Part shown: in pieces, positions 63,517 to 64,000 of the stretch | How positions within the stretch are numbered: the first letter of the stretch is position 1 | How the letters are laid out: the number at the start of each line of letters is the position of its first letter | Source of the DNA: Amaranthus tricolor | Taxonomy: Eukaryota > Streptophyta > Magnoliopsida > Caryophyllales > Amaranthaceae | NCBI RefSeq assembly: GCF_026212465.1 | Contig: NC_080058.1 | Span: 14,830,975-14,894,974, forward strand | Direction of reading: 5' to 3' | DNA: 64,000 nucleotides | The notes under the pieces: model-generated | Databases searched by the model: none | Seen by the model: only the letters and a program-made list of their open reading frames with translations | What the model was told of the DNA's origin: nothing | Program-made: the position numbers and the translations under genes

Positions 63517-63622
63517 TGTAAACTACTATTTTGTTATTTCTAGTCAAGCTACATAAGTTTTTTATGTTAAGGATAAATCAAAAAGTGGTTAGAATTATGT
63601 TAAGGACTTGTTTGAAGTTTGA
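63408..63622 (+). repeat. ~95-bp direct duplication at the transposase 3' end
   Basis: 63408-63517 (TTTGTTATTTCTAGTCAAGC... to the stop) is repeated with changes and a deletion at 63532-63622. The second copy lies after the stop codon and carries in-frame stops (ACATAAG, GTTAGAAT). Confidence 0.8.
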
Positions 63623-64000
63623 TGTAATCAATTATTTTAAGTTGTCTATTTTTTATTTGTGATGATGATATATTCTAATCTTTTTGTTGTCACTGCAGGC
63701 TTCATCATCGTGAAATCATGACCTTTTAAAGTAAAGCTACAAAGATCAATGCTGAAAATTATGCTCAAATCAAACAAGAGGCTAGTGCAAACCAAGCTCA
63801 TATTACTAATTTTGGACCTTTTCAACCGAAAAAGTCCATTGATACTCCAACACAAGATCCCTCTACTAGCTTGGTATCTACTGTTATCAAGAAACATGAT
63901 CTCAAAGCTTTACCTCTTGATAAAGGCTTTATGACTCGAACCTTGAAGACTTCAACTAATACTCCAGCAGTTGATCCATCTTCAAGCTTTAAACCTACAT
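63623..64000 (+). mobile_element. CACTA transposon, downstream region (unassigned)
   Basis: An acceptor-like TGCAG at 63698 is followed by a Ser/Thr/Pro-rich open stretch to the window edge (for example SINAENYAQIKQEASANQA and IDTPTQDPSTSLVS when read with shifts). It may be a further exon or the second CACTA gene. No domain recognised; incomplete. Confidence 0.35.

Overview
This is repeat-dominated plant nuclear DNA, probably from a eudicot; nothing in it fixes the species. No single-copy host gene, tRNA, rRNA or CRISPR array is visible. Almost every base belongs to a transposable element or its decayed remains. The elements are LTR retrotransposons of four kinds (a non-coding LARD-like family, two chromodomain Ty3/gypsy elements of Tekay type, one Ty1/copia element, one Tat-lineage Ty3/gypsy element) and a CACTA DNA transposon.

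Layout. 1-12273: a head-to-tail array of a LARD-like element (minus strand) in which neighbouring units share LTRs: tail of one internal region (1-682), LTR (683-4302), full internal region (4303-8662), LTR (8663-12273); period 7980 bp, copies nearly identical. 12274-18730: a decayed Tekay-like element on the minus strand. The LARD array abuts a 780-bp AT microsatellite in its 3' LTR; its pol is broken and gag is absent. Its 5' LTR ends in a 122-bp palindrome and an inverted LTR tip. 18731-23783: old intergenic DNA with a minisatellite-like array, a LINE 3' fragment, a hAT-like MITE and a hairpin. 23789-32560: a complete Tekay-like insertion on the plus strand with two 2.5-kb LTRs, a CTAGC target duplication, Met-type primer site, decayed protease-RT-RNase H-integrase-chromodomain, and no gag. 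32821-33500: two minisatellite arrays in opposite orientation. 33508-34120 and 59563-64000: probably the two halves of one CACTA transposon (transposase pseudogene on the right), split by later insertions.

Inside the CACTA: a copia element (34121-42948), itself split between RT and RNase H by a 4.2-kb solo LTR of the LARD family (37922-42080, CTAGA duplication). Next comes a Tat-lineage element (minus strand): 697-bp LTRs at 43025-43721 and 55237-55933, an uninterrupted 1846-codon gag-pol (49661-55201) with the extra archaeal-type RNase H typical of Tat, and a multi-exon gene on the opposite strand (45683-48681). That gene encodes a 'putative gypsy-type transposon' domain (PF04195-like) followed by a coiled coil. 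A second internal region, truncated at about 59562, follows the right LTR, so this element too forms a shared-LTR tandem.

The most unusual features are the two independent shared-LTR tandems, the antisense gene bracketed by at least 17 copies of a GGTCCGACTTATCGA-type motif, two Tekay-like elements that both lack gag, and a conserved small hairpin just before the polypurine tract of the LARD and Tekay-like elements.
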